Source of the DNA: Streptomyces sp. NBC_00286
GTDB taxonomy: Bacteria; Actinomycetota; Actinomycetes; Streptomycetales; Streptomycetaceae
NCBI RefSeq assembly: GCF_036173125.1
Contig: NZ_CP108054.1
Span: 1,612,001 to 1,676,000, forward strand
Reading direction: 5' to 3'
DNA length: 64,000 nucleotides
In this document: piece after piece, positions 63,001 to 64,000 of the stretch
Position numbering within the stretch: the stretch's first letter is position 1
Layout: each line of letters begins with the position of its first letter
The notes under the pieces: model-generated
What the model saw: only the letters and a program-made list of their open reading frames with translations
Told to the model about the DNA's origin: nothing
The model's database searches: none
Position numbers and translations under genes: made by a program

Positions 63001-64000
63001 GCACCGCATTCTGCACCGTCGGCTCGGTGAAACCGAGCATCGGGCACCTCGACAGCTGCGCCGGAATGGCCGGGCTGATCAAGACGGTCCTCATGCTGCG
63101 CCACCGCACGCTGGTGCCGACGCTGCACCTCACCCGCCCCAACCCCGAACTCCGCCTGGCAGGCGGCCCGTTGGTGCTGGGCACCGAGCTGCGGCCGTGG
63201 CCGACCCCGGATGGTGCGCCGCGCCGCGCCGGGGTCAGCGCACTCGGCGTCGGCGGCACCAACGCCCATGTGATACTCGAGGAGCCTCCCAAGCCGCCCC
63301 CGATCTCGGCGGCCGTACCGGAACTGCCCGTACTGGTCCCGGTGTCGGCCCGGGACGAACAAGCCCTGGGCGAACTGACCGGCCGACTCCGTGACCGGTT
63401 GCGGCAGCGGCCGGAACTCGCGGCCGCGGACGTCGCGGTCACCATGGCGCTCGGCAGGCCGCACCGCACGGCGCGGACCGCGGCCGTCGGCCAGACGGCC
63501 GCGGAGCTCGCCCGCGCGCTGGAGGAGCAGCCCACACCCCCCGGTCCGCAGGAACCGCTCGGACGGCTCGCGTTCGCCTTCTCCGGACAGGGCAGCGCCC
63601 GCCCCGGCATGGCACGCGGCCTCTACGCGGCGTATCCCGCGGCCCGGCACACCCTCGACCGATGCGAGGAGATCTACAACGCCGAGTTCGGCGGCACTCT
63701 CCTCCCGCTCCTGCTGGACGAGGTGGATGGGCCGGACGGGTCCTGGGCCGGTAGCGAGGTCTGGCCCACCGAAACGGCCCAGGCCGCGCTTTTCGCCCAT
63801 CAGTCGGCGCTCGCCGAGGTGTGGTGCGCCGCCGGGGTCCGCCCCGCACTGCTGCTCGGTCACAGCGTCGGCGAGTACGCGGCCCTGTACGCGGCCGGTG
63901 CCTTCGCGCTCGAGGACGGTCTGCGGCTCACCGCGTGGCGCGGACGGCTGATGCACACGGAATGCCCGCCCGGCGGCATGCTCGCCATCCGCGCCGACCA
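59979..64000 (+). CDS. Modular type I PKS, AL-ACP-KS-AT... (runs off window)
   Basis: Starts at ATG 59979 (GAAGAGG upstream), inside the MFS gene. 1340 codons are visible. Acyl-ligase loading domain (about 15-560): 'LLMLSSGSTGVPKAAQLTH' and 'GRRKDVIVLNGHNVYCHEVE'. ACP with Ser613 in ELGLTSLLL. KS (about 670-1095): Cys847 in QTACSTSLV, His in EAHGTGTRLGDP and in 'GSVKPSIGHLDSC'. AT beginning about 1195 ('AFSGQGSARPGM') with Ser1296 in GHSVGEYAA. The ligase domain activates a free carboxylic acid as starter unit. TTA codon at residue 60. Extender choice cannot be read because the AT is cut. Confidence 0.93.
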   Translation, partial: MERVRGQALCPGPEPEYTEDDPRNAVQALLRAADRASGAAVITVAPDGATTAQSYPELLLRARRLLTGLREHGLRSGDAVVLCGLPLAEFFPAFWACVLGGFRPVTIAEQPAPGSPTLERLLHACELLDQPLVLSDAGGAAVLAQAAPKVRVAVAQACLSAPPAEDHTEPASSDTALLMLSSGSTGVPKAAQLTHAGLADFAASSRRILDVHPDDTMVNWLPVDHSGAFLLYHLLAVFADCTNVHAPTELVLAEPLRWLDLLAEHEAQHGWAPTFAYQLVADALAEGPNSYWDLGSLKSLVCGGEQIALPVLRRFLDATAAYGIRDGHIVPVWGMAETVTAVTYGRLDRPGTVQRLLKSSLSGDLVRVGEQTPEDECVTFVAAGSPAHGVTLRIVDDRGEPVSESRIGRLQVHSPARLTPGYVNNPEADAAAFPAGRDWLDTGDLAFLDGDQVVITGRRKDVIVLNGHNVYCHEVEEAATVVGGVRQGEVAACGIPNPDSGTEELAVFFVSRGADDDARIAREVKAALFTRLRLTAAHVLPVPQDEFPRTPAGKVRRTELRDRLIDGDFRTSAPPPAAADPDEMARAVREEIAALLGRQVDAHIPFYELGLTSLLLVRLQASLEQRLATEIAQTAFFEHPTAAALAAHLADATEARTETAATDTDSAESIDQRIAVIGLSLRFPGADSVERFWANLRDGVDSVRVFVGEELAAAGLSPEQQRAPELVPVAGVLDGVDEFDPEFFGMSPKETGLTHPAHRLFLECCHQALEDGGYAAAEPGISIGVFAGSGMNLYDHQQPSATGAAHGETDPATGIQTTVGQQPDFLASRVAYRLGLTGPAIGIQTACSTSLVAMHLAAQALLNGDADLALAGAAAVHLPQETGYLSHPGSILSPTGRLRAFDAEADGTVGGNGVAAVLLKRLDRALADGDTVHAVILGSAVNNDGAGKVGFSAPGVAGQAEVVRQALRRAAVPADTISYVEAHGTGTRLGDPVELEALSRALGEGTRRTAFCTVGSVKPSIGHLDSCAGMAGLIKTVLMLRHRTLVPTLHLTRPNPELRLAGGPLVLGTELRPWPTPDGAPRRAGVSALGVGGTNAHVILEEPPKPPPISAAVPELPVLVPVSARDEQALGELTGRLRDRLRQRPELAAADVAVTMALGRPHRTARTAAVGQTAAELARALEEQPTPPGPQEPLGRLAFAFSGQGSARPGMARGLYAAYPAARHTLDRCEEIYNAEFGGTLLPLLLDEVDGPDGSWAGSEVWPTETAQAALFAHQSALAEVWCAAGVRPALLLGHSVGEYAALYAAGAFALEDGLRLTAWRGRLMHTECPPGGMLAIRAD

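Noticed and set aside
1..64000. tRNA, rRNA, CRISPR arrays, riboswitches
   Set aside because: No tRNA cloverleaf with TTCGANNC arm, no rRNA core sequence, no regularly spaced repeats and no known riboswitch motif were recognised by eye; a covariance-model scan was not possible.

Overview
The window reads as a linear piece of a high-GC actinomycete chromosome, most likely Streptomyces. The signs are strong G/C bias at third codon positions, many GTG/TTG starts, ATGA/GTGA stop-start overlaps, purine-rich Shine-Dalgarno sites and rare TTA (bldA-type) codons confined to accessory genes. I saw no rRNA, tRNA or CRISPR array.

Left third (1-24 kb): catabolic and housekeeping-accessory genes. A plus-strand operon (aldehyde dehydrogenase end, SDR, Asp-box beta-propeller, VOC dioxygenase-like protein, DUF1185/AA_synth protein, alpha/beta hydrolase, MhpA-like flavin hydroxylase; 3-6118) looks like an aromatic ring-hydroxylation and cleavage pathway. 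It is followed by DUF429 and N-formylglutamate amidohydrolase genes, several SDRs, an HPF1-like protein, a LysR/arylsulfatase pair with two matching palindromes, an orphan glycine-betaine binding lipoprotein, a MerR/SDR divergent pair with a perfect palindrome, a PHB-depolymerase-type esterase with a decayed Fn3 tail, an acyl-CoA ligase and a LivG ATPase. Two genes here are visibly broken: a peptidylarginine-deiminase with its catalytic middle removed (16640-17332) and a LivF cut after its Walker A half (24260).

24.6-28.1 kb is a scar. The cut livF joins fragments of a LysM membrane protein, a HTH protein and a TadE/TadG-like pilus locus, followed by about 1 kb of poorly coding DNA with two small candidate ORFs.

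28.1-53.7 kb is a biosynthetic gene cluster. Eight tightly coupled genes (28266-35480) encode a complete amino-group-carrier-protein system: LysK-like hydrolase, LysX-like ligase, DegT aminotransferase, a split transketolase, a 58-residue LysW carrier, LysY-like reductase and LysZ-like kinase. This set is known from vazabitide, azinomycin and ficellomycin-type pathways and should convert carrier-bound glutamate, by C2 transfer and transamination, to a 2,6-diamino-5,7-dihydroxyheptanoate-type amino acid. It is flanked by two acyl-CoA dehydrogenases, a C-A-PCP NRPS (valine-like code, dead C domain), an SDR, MbtH, a type II thioesterase, a 2363-aa NRPS, a free-standing PCP, a B12-type radical SAM enzyme and an MFS exporter. 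TTA codons occur in the hydrolase and both NRPSs, suggesting bldA-dependent expression.

53.7-58.7 kb is a graveyard: a truncated copy of an MFS gene, transposase and recombinase scraps, and an NRPS C-A fragment interrupted by an IS5-family element and fused in frame to a GNAT acetyltransferase tail. From 58682 a second cluster begins, with the intact MFS paralogue overlapping a modular PKS (AL-ACP-KS-AT...) that runs off the window end.
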